Positions 13,503 to 28,032 are shown, numbered from the stretch's first letter. The stretch: 64,000 nt of DNA from Epiperipatus broadwayi (GCA_028023455.1 JAQFVV010012490.1:3648195-3712194); one strand, 5' to 3'. Made by a program: numbers and translations. The notes: generated by a model from the letters alone, not told the origin.

Positions 13503-14345
13503 GATAGTTTCTGTAGCCAAAACTCTTTTAAATAGAGCAATTAACCTTTCAGACAATTCACATCTGAGAGAAGAAATAAATCATATTAATAGTGTTTTAT
13601 TAGCAAATAGTTATAATTATAAATTTATAAAAAAAAGCCTTATTTCAAGCCCAAAATGGACAAAATAGAAAACAAAAAGATAATAAATCAGCTATTAGGA
13701 TTTGTGTTCCATATGTAAAAGGAACTACAGACAGTATTGGACGTATATTAAAATGCTATAATGTAGATACAGCATTTTCTACTCATCAAAAGATCAGTAA
13801 TATAATAACCAAGCTTAATGATTCAATCCCTCTTGAATCTCATGGTGTTTATCAAATCTCATGTAAAAATTGTAAAGCTTCTTACCTAGGTATGAGTAAT
13901 CACTGCATCAGTGTTAAAAGAGATGAGCATGCTAATGCAGTTAAACAATACTCATCATCATCAGCACTCTCACTCCATACTATAGATTCAGGTCATAAAA
14001 TTGATTTTTCTAGTACCAGGATCATATCCAGATGTGATAATCTCTACCAGTGCAAAAATAGAGAAGCTATTGAGATACTTAAAAGGCCAGATTGTATCAA
14101 TAAGCAAGATGATACATGCAAACTTCCTCCTATTTGGAAAGTTTTTTTTAAAAAACATTTTTAAATTTATCATTTTTGCTATTGGTGGAACTTTAACATT
14201 TATTCAAATCAGTGATTGTAGAACCTCTACAACCATCTTTCTACCTTTTATCACCCAGTAAATGACTTGTGTGACCAAGTCGAAACATCGGAATATCACT
14301 ATTTACAATTTTTAACACGGATGAACCCGCAAAATATGTCTTTTA
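13503..14345 (+). pseudogene. PLE C-terminal fragment with GIY-YIG endonuclease (family P1)
   Basis: Translation gives IVSVAKTLLNRAINLSDNS, a frameshift near 13660, then an uninterrupted frame of about 165 residues to the stop at 14162-14164. That frame contains VPYVKGTTDSIGRIL, HQKISN, HGVYQISCKNCKASYLG and REAIEILKRP. These are the hallmarks of the linker and GIY-YIG nuclease of Penelope-like retroelements: GVY...YLG is the nuclease signature and the Glu in REAIEI the likely catalytic acid. The nuclease makes the nick that primes reverse transcription. The reverse transcriptase is missing, so the copy is 5'-truncated and dead. The 3' flank has GACTTG...CAAGTC followed by GAAAC (14261-14290), a stem plus GAAAC as in hammerhead-type PLE ends. 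Confidence 0.85.
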
Positions 14346-14499
14346 TATATACACATTAAAAAACCTTAATACTTTTGCATATTTCTTAAATATTATAAAA
14401 CATAATTAATTGTTTTGAGTGATATTATTCTCTTTTTTCAAATGATGTTGGTTTGACTAATAGCATAGAAATCAAATTGATGACTTTTAGACACATGAA

Positions 14500-16370
14500 C
14501 ACCAAATTTAAAATAACACTAAAACCAATTAGGCTATTCTGTCAAATGCAACAATCAGTAGAAATTTTATACACTTATTTATGAAAGTCCTCTGATTTAA
14601 TAATGTTTTATTTTTAAAGGCAAGATTAATAATTGGTTTACAAACATTATGGATTATCACACTAATTTGACTTATATGTTATTATCATATGAGTAGCATC
14701 TGTAAATTCTTTTTTTTACTTTTTTTTTCATATAAGAATATTGTGTTTTCACAATCAAACATATGTTCATTGATATATGCATAGTCTACTACTTAGATAT
14801 ATCCATTTTTCTCTCTCTGATCTTATTTTGTATGCTTTTAATTATTTTTAAATGAGCAGCTAGTTTCATTGATATTTTTCATAGATACAATTTTTATTTT
14901 TCATCATTTAAAGTTTAGATTTTGTAGAGGTTAGAATCTCACAGTGTTCTGATTTTAGAAAACTGGTATAATATTGTATTAATTGCAATTTTTTTCAGTT
15001 TGATTGCTATTCTTGATATTGTTATTCTCTTTGATGTTTACTGATGAATAAATATTCTTCAAAAGAGTTTCTTGGTTGGATATTTTCCTCCAAATCATTG
15101 ACTCCCGAACAAACTTTTTTGATTTGTCTCATGGTAATATTATGTTTCCACTTTTTTATGTTTCTGTCATTATTTGTGTGTGTGTGTATAGGTTTTCTGT
15201 AAACAGAAGTTTTAATTTTGTTTTGAGAAAGTCCTGTCATAAAAACATCTAAGAATTGCAATTTTTGTTCTTGTCCTAATTCTATTGCAAATTTAATTGA
15301 AGGAAATTTTTAATTGATGTGTAACCATAATGTGCATAATAGATCTTTGCCATGTGGTTATACAGTGAATATATCATCAACATAACAAACACAAATTTTG
15401 ATGGTAATGGGAAAATATTTATGGCCATCTTTTCAAATTTTTATTTATAAATGTTATTTATCAAGAATCCATTATTAATATATTTGAAAGAATTCTGCAT
15501 TGTGCTGAGAGTATATTGTTGTATGCAAATTATTAAGAATTCTATTTATGCTATTATAAGAACAGTAGTTCTGATTTGTAGTATGCTATCCTTATTTAAT
15601 CTTTTTCTTACAATAAGTAATGCTTCATTGTTGAATATATTTGTGAATAAAGTTTCTACTCAAAATTTCTCAAGATATCAGTTTTTTCTTTTGCTCATGT
15701 TCTTAAAATATCTGACAAAGAACTATGTTATATATGTCAAGTGGTTAAAAATCTTAAGAAGCAATCAATCCGTTGAAAAATCTTGATATGATATATTTTT
15801 AAATATAACTATGTCTTAACAGAATAAGATTCTTATAGATTTTAGGTGGAACTTAAAGATGCAGAATTTTAAGTAAGAAGAACAAAGAGACATAGAATTT
15901 TACTGAAATATATTGTTAATTTCCTTTTTCTGAATCAATATAATACTTAGATGCTTTTTCTGCAAATATTGTACCTTTGTTTCTGTAACTGGTATAAGAT
16001 TTTTTTGTCATATTTTTGTATTTGTGTAATAAGCTCTCATATTATGCTATCATAAAAATAGTATCCATTGCAATTGTAGTAATGCTTGTGTTAGAAGGGA
16101 CTATAATTATAGATTTGGTCTTATTCAAAAGATTAATAACTTCTCTCTTAACAAAGTTAATGTGTTTGACTTGGATGCTTTATCTTTTTAGGGTTCTTTT
16201 TTCTCTCCAAAATAAAACTGCTGCTTCTTTTAGAAATAATTTTTGATGATTTCCTTAATTGCTGTTTTTATATTTAATAATGGGATATTTAAATGGCTTA
16301 ATAGAAAAATATAACTCCTTTTCCCAGAGTAGAAGTTTTAGCATTTAATTGATGTAGCTGCTAAATTCTT
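14500..16370 (-). pseudogene. Decayed PLE, RT plus C-terminus (P2a, left arm of pair)
   Basis: Read on the minus strand, segments match a Penelope-like polyprotein. Near 15370-15410 it reads CYVDDIFTV, then a stop, then PHG: this is the RT catalytic box, and YVDD is kept at 15373-15384. Downstream LQFLDVFMTG and SVYRKPIHTHT (15180-15260) match the post-RT segment, and the KHN...QIKKVC motif follows. N-terminal sequence (KHPSQTH region, around 16140-16220) precedes the RT. Many stops and shifts break it. The 3' end (14500-14570) matches the start of the tRNA-like tail found in copies P2c and P2d. It lies head to head with P2b. Confidence 0.75.
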
Positions 16371-16559
16371 TAATATAGTATAAAATTTTATATGCCCATG
16401 TAGGCTTATAAGTTTCTTTTTTTTGACATTATTTTATTTTTTAATTTAAAATGTCTCTTAATAATTATTTAAAAACTCTTGCAAAATATTCATTTGTAAG
16501 TTTATTTTTTTAACAAACACTGATACTTTTCTACTATCATTATTTTTGAAATAATGGCA

Positions 16560-17890
16560 GCAACTGAGAGTCACTAAAAAAGTACCTCTAGAAGAATGAG
16601 TAGAATTAGGGTTAAGAATAAAAAGAACTCTTGAAAGAAATTAATAACCCAAGTCAAACATTACTCGAGTAAAAAGGGAAGCTATTACATTTTTCAAAGT
16701 AGACTAATTTTTAGTCATTAACCCTGTTTACAAAACCACAGTTGTAATAGCTTGTTACTGATTATGATATTAGAATAAGAATGTTCCTCACAACAGGCTA
16801 ACACAAAAAATTTAGCAAATGTCCTATAGATATTATAGACACAAAGCTATAATCATTACATGGAAAGTATCACAAGGTATTTAACTGATTTAGACAAAAA
16901 AAATTGCAACATAATTAATAAAATTCCACATCTCTATGTTTCATCTAAAATCCATAAACACCATATTCATTATATCAAAACTTGTCATAATTTCTTCTTA
17001 AAGTACTTAGTTCTTTGACATAGGAAACACAGTAATTTGTTGGAGATCGAAAACACTTTGTGCAGTTAGTCAAGAACATGACCACAGATAGAACTAACTT
17101 ATTGATGGGTTTTAATATGAAAAGTTTATTCACAGTACCTAATAATGAAGCATTTCCTATTAAAAGAAGATTAAATGAAGATAATAACTTTCAAACAGAA
17201 ATAACTTTTCTATTGATAATATAATGGAATTATTAACTTACTATGTAACAAAAACATATTTTCAACAAACAATAATTCTTTCAATAAAATCCAAAAAAAT
17301 GACTATGGGTTCATCACTATCACCCTCATTTAGCAATATTTACATAGGAAAATTTGAAGCTACAGCTATAAATCTATAAATACAACTTCCCTGCCATCAA
17401 AAGTTTGGCTTTATGTTGGAAATATATTTGTATGGCCACATCATGAAGCATTACCACAAACATTCTGGACATGCATTACTCATATATCTTCTACAATAAA
17501 ATTCAGAACAGAATAAGAACAAAAACAAAAACTGGCATTCTTAGATGTTAGTGACAGGATTCCTTCAAAGCAAAATCAAAACTTTGATTACAGAAAACCC
17601 ATATATAAAGAAAAATATTTCACTTATGCTTCCAATCACTTAAAAAAACACAAGAAGAGAAATTATAATATCGCTATGAAACAGTGCAAAAGAAGTTTGT
17701 TCAGAAATCAGTGACTTAAAAAAATCATATATAGAACAAATTCTCACAAAGAATGATTACCCATCAACTATCATTAAGAAAACCTTAAGAAAATAATGAA
17801 CAAAACATCAAAAGAAAAATTATGACAGGGATTGTTGTGTCCACACATGCCAAAATTAGAAGACTTCCAAAATCCTGATCTGTTTTCTTT
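16560..17890 (+). pseudogene. Decayed PLE reverse transcriptase (P2b, right arm of pair)
   Basis: Plus-strand translations give NPVYKTTVVIA, KFHISMF-HLKSINT (matching the conserved PLxxxLPKIHK area), FVEL-like NTLCAVSQEHD, then MGSSLSPSFSNIYIGKFEA (RT motif B) at about 17300-17365. The catalytic YVDD region reads YVGNIFVWPHHEAL near 17411-17440, so the two Asp are lost (GN). YRKPIYKEKYFTYASNH follows near 17580-17640. The nuclease end is absent. It starts with sequence equivalent to the 5' part of P2a, in the opposite orientation. Confidence 0.75.
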
Positions 17891-17899
17891 TTGACTATA

Positions 17900-20800
17900 A
17901 AAATTTTTTTGTACCAATGATTTATGTGTGGAGTTTTCCAATGTCATTTTATATGTTGTTTACTTTAAATCACAAAACTTTTGTTACAACATATACACAT
18001 ACATATACTGTTTAAAATAAGAAAAATAACCTATAGTTGTTTTGGTTCTTTTTTTTTTTTGACATAGTTTAAAATTATTATTTTTATTTTACCTTTTTTG
18101 GCCATTCATCATCATCTCCATATTTATTGTAATCATTATGTGATTTTGTCCATTTCTGCATCTATATTATAATAAAATAAGATTTAATACAAATAGAAGT
18201 AAAATATTAATGGATAATTTAAAATTATTAAAACAGTATTTTAACTATCTTAAATATTTGTTTTAAAAATTTCCATTCTACCATGAATTTTTGAAAAATA
18301 TAAATAAAGACATTTAAACAAGTAAATATTTTAAATTTTTGTTTTACATATATAAACAAATATAATAATCTTTAATTGAGATTTAAAATTTATATTTAGG
18401 ATAGGAAAAATTTGATAATCTATAGCTTAATAAATTATTAGTATTAATAATTAATGTATTTATCTATAGTGGATAGTTTAAAGTTAGAAGTATAGAAAGT
18501 CTGATCCTTGCAAATCAAATTGTATCAATTTAAATATTTGCTTTATGCAATTATATATAAAGAATTGATAATGGTAATTAATTTAAAAAAAATGAAATGA
18601 GTACAAAGAAAATATTAGCAACATTTGAGTTATTTTTAAATTAATAATAATTAGTATACATATTGAGATGGTTATGTGTCTCATGGCATGCAACAACATA
18701 ATAGTGTGTGCATATATATATAAAGTTGAAAGGAAAAGTAGAAATAAACACAAACAAAAATTTTTGTAGATATTTTCTATATTACACTGGAATAACAGTT
18801 AAGGATTAAATAATTTTGAATTTTTTTTTTAAAAAAAGTTAAACATTTAAAAAGGTCTAACAAATATTTTATTAATTCTGATTTTAAAATTAAAACAAGC
18901 ATGTTTTTATGTTACAATAAATATACTGGTAATTATAAAATTCCACTATCTATTTTGATTAAAGAAATTTTTTTAATTAAAGCTTGTATAACATATTTTT
19001 ATAAAAATTCTACAAAGTTGTTTTTGAAAGGATTAAAATCATTAACTTTTTTCAATCAAGATAAAAAAAACTTACTTTTAATTACTGTGTTTTTTAAAAA
19101 AAATTCATCCTGACTATAAAAAGATTAAAAAAAGATTAGAAGAACATTTTAGTCTTACAGATTATAACAGTATGAGAACTATGAAGTCATAATTGAAGGT
19201 AAGAGACAGTGCATTCAGGCACTGCTAGTTTAGAATGGTAGAGCTTTGATTCACATGGAAGCTAGGACCAGTTTTTCTGTAGTTCACTAGTCTGTATATA
19301 TTGTGTACTAGCCAATATGCCTGAAGTCCCAAATTCTAGACTTAATGGAGCTGATTGTATATATGCCAACAATTAGCAGCTTATACTTTTCCTAAAAATG
19401 ACAATAAACCAATTTACTGTTTAAAAATGGACCAGCTTACTAAGAAATTCCATCAGCCTGCTAAAGAATTAGCTTATATGTATATTGTTTTATATATATA
19501 TATATGCAGAAAAGCACAGATAAAGGTACTAGGCTGTATATATATATAAAGTACAGCTGGTGAGTAATATCATATATATATATTGAGAACAATATTATTT
19601 TAAATAATTTCTGAAAAATGACAATTGTAATTTTTAATTACAAATTTGGTTTAAAGTAAATAACTTTATTCATCTAAAAGTAAGATGCACTTCCAGTATA
19701 TTTTATTAAAAAAGGAAAACTCCAAAAATTTTTCTATATTGAACAAAAGAACTTGCTTGAGTATTTTTAAAGATGTTTACAATTAATTAAGAGTAACATA
19801 AAACAAAAGAAAAAAACACTTTTATGGACTGCCAAAGAAGTAATATATATATAGAGAGTAAAAAGAAAATGTTTGTTTGATCATTAGAAATGGTGAATTA
19901 AAACTTTTATTCATACGATCTATTCATATATATATACACACATACGCATGTGAATTTTGTATATATTTTTGACATTAAATTGTAATGAGAAAATATTTTA
20001 TAGAAATAAGTTTATTTATTAACTAATGGAATATCATTAGGATATAAATACCTATATGTGCACACATCTGAATGGGTACCCAAAATATATGTTAAATTGA
20101 TCACTATTTATGTATTATAAAAATGAAATTTTTTATTGGTTTATGACAGTTCAAAGATGTCAATTTTAAATTATTATAAAGCACATCTGTGTGCTCATAT
20201 AGATGCATGTCATGTAGATACATACATGTTAAAATCAATCATACTTTATAAAATATTAAAATGAATTATTGAATTTTATTATTAGTTTATCACAATACTG
20301 ATATGTAATTTTTTATAGAGGTACATCTGTGTGCTGATATATATGTGTATTTTATGTAAACTTATTGACATATTGATAAATCACAATGTGACATATTGAT
20401 AAATCACAATGTGATATTATATTTATTTTGTATTAATCAAAATCAGAATGCTGAATTTATATTTATAACATATTCAGCAGACATTAATTTTATTTTAATT
20501 GCTATTAATAAATTGATATTTCATTGTTAAAGTTGTTCCAGTGAATTTATTTAATCCTAAAATATTATAAATTATTATATGTTATATTTATCTCCTGTTC
20601 ACAATAACAATTATAGAGCTGCTGAATGAGCTGGATTTGTGTATAATGATCTGTTGTATAAAAGGGGTTTATGTTTAATGTTAGGGATATACAATTGATG
20701 ATTTCATTACTTCTCTAATGCTGTATAGCACAAAGGGGATATCATTTAAAGTCCAGGCACCACATTTCATTTTAATTATTTATTTAGAAATTAAGTTTAT

Positions 20801-21560
20801 AGTTGGCCAATATATTAAGAGTACTAAGTAGTCAAACTATTGATGATGATCAGCATGTTTTAATATCCCAGCATTACTTTTTTAATTGTTACATACATAT
20901 GGTTTAGCACTTTTATGTATCTGCATCCAAATTACTATGTTGTATTTCTGCTCTAAGTTTGGCAAGAGCTAAATAATTAACCTAATCTATAGTAGATCCA
21001 TTTCAAATTCTAATCACAAGATTGACTATTGATTTTATTTTTTATTGATGGTCATTTATGATGATGAATAATTATTGCTTTTGTGTAATGCTGGTGAGCT
21101 TATCGTTACTTAGTAGTGTATTGATTTTGCATGCTCCTCATATAACATGCTCTTTATATACATTTCTATTTAATTTTGTATTTAAATTTTGTATTAATTG
21201 GGATTAATAATGATGAATCACCCCAGATTCACCCCAATTCTCTGAACTGTTACAATATATTTATCTACATTAGTGCACCTATACTAAATACTATATATTT
21301 TTTTATACCCATTGCAGAAAAAATCTTTTTCCAGGAATATAGGTTAATATTTCCTTAACTGTTTTAATAATTGGTGAAAAAATTGATTTTTTTTAATACA
21401 ATGTTCAAAGAATGAACTTAAATACTATTTATAGACATAAAGTTATTATATTCTCTTCAATAACTAAAATATTAAAAAATATATAGTTAATATTGAGATT
21501 ATCCAGTCTCAAGTAATGATGATGAGTAAATTTAACTACTTGATTATATGCATTAATGGA
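17900..21560. other. AT-rich stretch, no supported gene
   Basis: The segment 19130-19560 is somewhat less AT-rich and has coding-like frames (for example MDQLTKKFHQPAKELAYM), but stops interrupt it and I recognise no family. Short (TA)n runs occur near 19490-19545. A 21-bp direct repeat (ACATATTGATAAATCACAAT) occurs twice at 20368-20412. Confidence 0.5.
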
Positions 21561-21564
21561 ATGA

Positions 21565-21920
<356 letters not shown>

Positions 21921-21924
21921 AGGG

Positions 21925-22560
21925 ATTTGAACTCTGAATTTTTCAATTGATTCATCTTTCATTCCATCTCAAGCAACCAATACACATGACCACACACATG
22001 TATCTTTTCTGTGTATTGGTTGCTTGAGATGGAATGGAAGATGAATTGATTGAAAAATCCAGAGTGCAAATCTTTCTAATTACATATGTAAGAAACATTC
22101 ACTGTAAGAAAATTATATATTGCCTTAGAATTATGTATCACTTGGAAAATAGATTACATTTTAATATAGCTCATTCCTCACCTATTAATATATATGGATA
22201 TGTAATGTTCCAATAATACAAGAGGCTAGATTGATGTAATGTCTACATAAATATGACTACAATATCAAATCCAATAAGGGCTTTGAGCATTCCATCATCA
22301 GTTTTTCAATAAAATGGATAGTTGAATTGTTGGAAGGGTGAGAAAATTGAAGCCTATTCCTTAAAGTTAGAGGAATTGCTAACTTAATATAAACTAAGCA
22401 CTGATTGTTTATATGTGTGGAGGTTATGATCTTGCCTAACTGATGAGTTCTGGTTTTGCACAAAATACATATATTGGAGATCATATATTTTTTTTAGCAT
22501 GTGAGTGATCATGTGATGGAAAAATCTTGAGTTCAAATTCATCTTATTATATATATATAT
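21925..22560. repeat. Repeat R1, copy b, with palindromic head
   Basis: 21925-21980 is the reverse complement of 22010-22066 (arms about 55 bp: ATTGGTTGCTTGAGATGGAA ...AAAAATCCAGAG). The unpaired centre reads CACATGACCACACACATGT. On the minus strand the left arm carries GAGTTCAAATCC, a B-box-like sequence. The body at 22195-22560 matches R1 copy a at 13080-13475 and ends in GAGTTCAAATTC. This supports a dispersed family with inverted B-box-bearing ends. Confidence 0.75.
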
Positions 22561-22569
22561 AAGATACAT

Positions 22570-23700
22570 TCAGCATAAGCTACTTGCATACTGCCTTAGA
22601 ATCGTTGTTATAATTATTATTCAGTTTCAATTTTATTGTATGAAGTAAACACAATATTACAATTATTTGAAAACTCCGATTTATATACAAAGTTGTGCTT
22701 CATTAAATTTTCCTTTTGAGTTTAGAAATGTATGAATTTTATATTTTTAAAACAAAATGGATAAACAATTATTATATTAATTTGTTGATTTTTCATTTAT
22801 CTATTTATAAACTTTTTTGTATATGAGATTTGTTTTAATCTCTAAAATTAATTAATCTTGTAATAACTCAATATCTTTGTTTATACATTTGGATGCAATG
22901 TATATTTGTAAGCATAAACACAACATCTGATTAATTTTGAATAACAGTTAAGTTTTAATTGAGTAGAGAGAGCAGAAGCAAAGATTGAGAGAGATTGATC
23001 ATATGTTTCAGTAATGGGTGATGGAATAGAAGCTTGAAATATATTCAAATACATATATATGAAGCTAAGTTGAAATATCTTTAAAAATAATGTGTATATG
23101 AAGTTAGATTATAATTTATTATGTGGCCTACTTGAAAAAGTGTGTGCTTTAATGTATCTATAATGTGAAAAGTTGGTCTGAATTCTGGAATGATTGCGAT
23201 AGTATTGAGCTAAAAGATGAAAGATGCACTGATAAAAACAAAAACTTTTAAATAAATTAGCTTCTAGCAATTAGAAATGATGTTTTCTGGGAAGATATAC
23301 ATAAAAGATAAGCTCTTGGCAATAAAGCCTGAAGCTCAAGGAATTTTACCATATATTCTATAGTTATTGCTATAGATATTTGTATATGTAAATGTTTAGA
23401 ATATCTGGTTAATACAATATTCTTGGATCAGTTTATGAATATTATCTTTTTTTTTGTTGTTTATCAGTTGGACTATATCAATCATCTTTATATTTTTCAA
23501 ATAAAAGCTTCCACAAATTTATATAGAAGATTATTAGACAAAAACATATTTGTCAATTATTACTTATTAAACTTGAAATTTTCTACAATTGTGAACAATA
23601 TTAATAGTTAGTTATCATCTCTAAACTATAGTAAAAAAAGAAAAAAATATTATAAACAGATATATTACTTTTTTATATATATTAAAAATCTTTATTGATA
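22570..23700. other. AT-rich stretch, nothing recognised
   Basis: No conserved motif is visible. The frame at 23423-23611 (plus) is low-complexity and probably chance. Confidence 0.5.
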
Positions 23701-23705
23701 ACAAA

Positions 23706-23885
23706 TTAAATTTAAGTTACATGGGCAAACTTATGATGAAACTACAACATATAATAATGATACAGGCTATATAAGAAAATGTTCAATTCTGATGAAGAAA
23801 TATCCAAATTAGAAGCATGTAGCATTTTATGTCACTAAGCTTGTATGGTATGTTCTTGATATTAAGAATGGCAATTGCTTATGTC
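23706..23885 (+). pseudogene. Possible hAT/ZMYM-like transposase fragment
   Basis: The frame reads KFKLHGQTYDETTTYNNDTG, then YIRKCSILMKKYPN, a stop, and KHVAFYVTKLVWYVLDI. The G-Q-x-Y-D...G pattern followed by a basic segment and a hydrophobic block resembles the DUF4371/hAT core (RGQxYDGAxxMSG...HCxAHxLNLV). Only about 55 residues align by eye and the His of the family block is missing, so the call is weak. Confidence 0.3.
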
Positions 23886-25219
23886 TGTTGATGAGATATA
23901 TCCAAAATTTATACTCAAATATTACACAACTATGATTACTAAACTGATTTCTTCCCATACATTTAAGATATTAATTCATATATTAATGAATCCAGATTTT
24001 TTTTTTTCAAGAATAAAAGTTTATGGCAAATGTTAATTATAAAAAACATTCAAGCTTGATAGTGCATTACTGATGTAGATTGTAGATTGCTAGGTGTTGT
24101 TTACCATGTTCCTGGGTAAAAATTTGATTGCATATGAATTGAACCATTCATTGATATTTCTTTTGAGAACATTGTAGTTTTTATGTCAAATATCATGAAA
24201 CAGCATGCAAGACATATAGTTCTTAGTGTGTGAAGAATTATAGATGCACTATAGAGCTGAAAATGTTTTATATATTTTTAAAGCAATTAATTGCTTGAGA
24301 TTGACTGTATATTTATAAAACACAAATAGGCATAGAAATGAAAAGTATACTCAGGTTTTAAAAAGTTATCACACTTCTTCTGGATAATTGCAAAGACACA
24401 TATAGATTTGACATTTAGCTTGAATTGGTCATTGAGAAACATTTTGGTTGGAATTGTACCTGGTAATAGATTAAACAGAAAATTTAATCATGACTGAGAT
24501 GCACAAAGGTTTGGAACTTGATTAGTGTATTATAAACTGGCAGGATTATTAAATAGATGTATAAATGAATGTCATTTTGTTTAAATCTCTAAATGATATT
24601 CCAACAAGAGATTTGATGCATATATATTATTAGAAATATGGAATAGTAGACTATAAAATAGTTTCATACTTCAATCTATTAAACAATTTATTTTCCCAAC
24701 ATTAAGTAAGATCTATTTTTATTACATTTTTTCAAATAATTCTTATATGCATAACTTATGGTGATAAATTTTCATAAATATTGTTACAAACCCATTTAAT
24801 TTGTTTATTAATAAAAAAAAGCTCATCCTATCAAGATTCCATTTTTAGGGATTACATGTTGGTTATTGTGTCAATAATTTTTATCCTTTGTATAATTTTT
24901 AAAACCATAAACTAAATTGTAAATAGTTAACTTATACTTCAATTATTGTAATTTTGTTAATTAAATATTATTTAATTTAAGTCATAGTATTTTTATTCTT
25001 AGCATTCCAAAATTTTGGTTACATCAATCAGATGATGACTATTGTGATTTCATGAAATTATACTGAGATTAAACCAAGATATTGTAATTTACATTGCAAC
25101 TTATTAATTGCACTTGCTTCTGAGGGAAATTAATATTGTTTTATTTATAAAAAAATTAAATATATGTGTGGTGCCATGTACCTATATCTTTTAATTTAGA
25201 AGTTTTTATAAATGGGATG
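23886..25219. other. AT-rich stretch, nothing recognised
   Basis: The section 24040-24640 has a more even base mix than its neighbours and may be an old unrecognised repeat. No coding frame or terminal repeat could be established. Confidence 0.45.
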
Positions 25220-25227
25220 GTATATGT

Positions 25228-25744
25228 CAGGGGTGTCCAACAAGTCGATCGTAATCCACCGGTCGATCGTAAAGCCAATTTTGGTCGATCGCAAGGCCAA
25301 TCTGGCAGGAGCTGTCGGATAACGAATGAAACAAATTAAGTCAAGATTTTTAAGTTTTTTTTGTTATTTTAGTTTTTGTTCTAAATTTTTTTCCAATTCT
25401 AGATAGGTGAAGTCCACTAAGGCGTATCATTACTGAAAATAATATTTTTAATCTTGACTTAATGTAGCTAATTTGAATTAATAAATATTGTTAATAATTA
25501 ATTATTCATGTTGCTTTAATTCCCTGGACATTAGTTTTTTATCCCGTTAAATAACTGTTATTTTTTCGAAACAAAAAAAATAATTTTTATTTTTTACAAG
25601 GTAGATATATAAAAATAGTATGTATTTCACACCTCCCTCCACTTAGACTATTAACAAGTCGATCGGCTATAACAACAAAATCGATCGCAACACATTTTTA
25701 AAATAAAAAGTAGATCTCATGAACACAAAAGTTGGCCACCTCCG
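25228..25744. mobile_element. hAT-type MITE with 8-bp target duplication
   Basis: The element starts CAGGGGTGTCCAAC and ends GTTGGCCACCTCCG, imperfect 14-bp terminal inverted repeats of hAT type. It is flanked on both sides by GTATATGT (25220-25227 and 25745-25752), the 8-bp duplication expected for hAT. Subterminal GTCGATCG motifs occur three times at the left (25247-25292) and GTCGATCG/ATCGATCG twice at the right (25659-25688), plausible transposase binding sites. It is 517 bp with no transposase, so non-autonomous. Confidence 0.9.
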
Positions 25745-25752
25745 GTATATGT

Positions 25753-28032
25753 CATTAATTTTGTGAAGTTATGTTTTAATCTTATATTAAAATAAAATGT
25801 AGATATTTAAATCCCATATTATAAGCATAAGTTATAAGTAAAAGTTAAGATAATATAAGTTAATTGTATACTTCAACAATAATGTTGTAAGTCAAGTAAT
25901 AATTAATCTTAATGCTAAGGTAAGTTAGTCTATAATATTATAAGTCCAATTGAAGTTAATTCTCTATTGTTAATTAAATAGTTTAATAATCAATTATTAA
26001 AGTAAATTATATTTTTTTTCTATTATTTTAATTAATTGAAGACAGTGTTACTTTAAATGTGTGTGCATATATTTATATGCTTGAATGATATATAGAATAA
26101 ATCAATTTACTTTCATGTTCAAAATTAATTTTACTACATTTGGGAGTTACTAAAATAATATTACTATAATATTTAAAATTAGAAGATAATAAAAATGGGA
26201 ATATATTATATAAAACTATATTTAATGAATATGTTATATTTATTAATTTAAAACAGAGATTTTGAGAATAAATTTTTTTTTAATATTAGATAACTTGTTA
26301 TTTTACAGTAATTAAATATTAGAATTAATCATTTAATTTTAAATCAATTGTATCTTAATTAAATAATAAACATTAATTAGTTTTCAATTTGCTAGACATC
26401 ATGTGAAAAAAGTTATAAAAGGGAAAGTCAGGTGTCTCTGGAATATTCATTCATTCACTCACCCACTCTCAGTATCATTTTTAAATAGTTTTTTTTAATT
26501 GTCTGACTCTAGATAAATTAAAGTATTTTTGCTGATTTACGTATTACTGAATAGGTTAAAATGTACTTTTAAGAAATAAAACAATTGAATGGTAAATAAA
26601 TATTATTCCACAGAATGTTTAATTAATATGATAAAAGGAATGGAATAAGAAAAGCATTATTTTTCATCGAGACAATTCTATAGTGGCTGTATAACCTAAA
26701 TCGGGACAAAAGTTATATAGCTTTGCTAAACCATAAGTTTGTCATAAGTAACTCAACAAATTCCATAAGAATATGTTTGTTTTTTTATTTTATTTAAATT
26801 ACAGTCATATAAACTTTAAATTATGCAATAATTTAATTAACAGTATAATTAAACCTAGATGTTATAAGCATTTTAGAATTTTATCATTAATTGCAAATCA
26901 CTTTGTTGAATTTATAATTCGTTAAACAAGTTATCTGACTAATTTATTTAAATGCACTACAATTTTTTTTTTTTGTTTAATCATAAAATTTATTAAAGCT
27001 GGATGACTCTTTATTTATGGGAGTATTGATTCAATAAAATAACTTTGAAGTACAATTATTATTGCAAAATATTTTATAAAAGAATTAGATATTTTAAAAA
27101 AAGAATTGAAGCTTAATGCTTTCTAGTTTATATCATATTCTTGTGTTCTACTCACAAATAATTAGTATAAAAGTACTTATATTGCATTTAAGTATATAAA
27201 TGTCTACCTGGTCAACTGAAAAAAAAATTATTATTCTATAAATGAAATGTAGAACATTCTAGAAATAAGGTGTACATATTAAATGATGAAATCCCTAGTA
27301 ATAATATTTATATTCTTTGCTACCGCCTGCTTTCAAAATTTTTATTGAGATTAAAACCCAACATTATTTTTAAAAAATAAAAGGAACTTTTCAATAATTA
27401 TTAAATTATATATTTTGGTATTACTAAGCAAAAGAAAGTGCATTGAATCAAATTAAAATACTTATTAGAAATTCCAGATTTCAACAGCACTGAATAATTA
27501 AAATATCTTTTCTTCATTATCATGCTGAAAAAATTTTTCTGTATTTATTTATGATTTCATTGGATGGTGCCACATGGAGAAAAGAAGAAGAAAAAAGAGA
27601 CATCTTTGGTCTAGTGCTTTATAAACTTAAGTGTTATTGTTTCAACTCCATGTCACCAAGGAATTCATTTCTCCTGAATAATATACATGTGTTTTTAAAA
27701 AAAGAAAAAAGAATATCTTGTGTTGAGAAGAAATAAAATATTTTTCTATCATATTAGTAGATAATATTTAATTTTTATTGTTTAAATAAAAATCTTAATC
27801 AATTGATCATCGTAGATTCAACATACCATTAATACTTTGGTAATCAAAAGTGTATGTGGTAATTAACTAATTATTAATAGTTGAAAAAGAGTAGTAGTTA
27901 GTTTCTTATTATTACTATAGTAAATTATTAAATATGATTATATATTCCATATTGGTGTATACTTGAATAAAAGTACCTAGCATTTAATATTATTTATTTT
28001 CTTATTAAATGAATTGATTCGTAATACTAGAT
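25753..28032. other. AT-rich stretch, nothing supported
   Basis: The frame at 27551-27736 (plus) begins MISLDGATWRKEEEKRDIFG but lacks a recognised motif. No splice-supported exon or repeat was identified. Confidence 0.45.

Noticed and set aside
19130-19560. Coding-like stretch (for example MDQLTKKFHQPAKELAYM)
   Set aside because: Stops interrupt all frames, no domain is recognised, and (TA)n runs overlap it.
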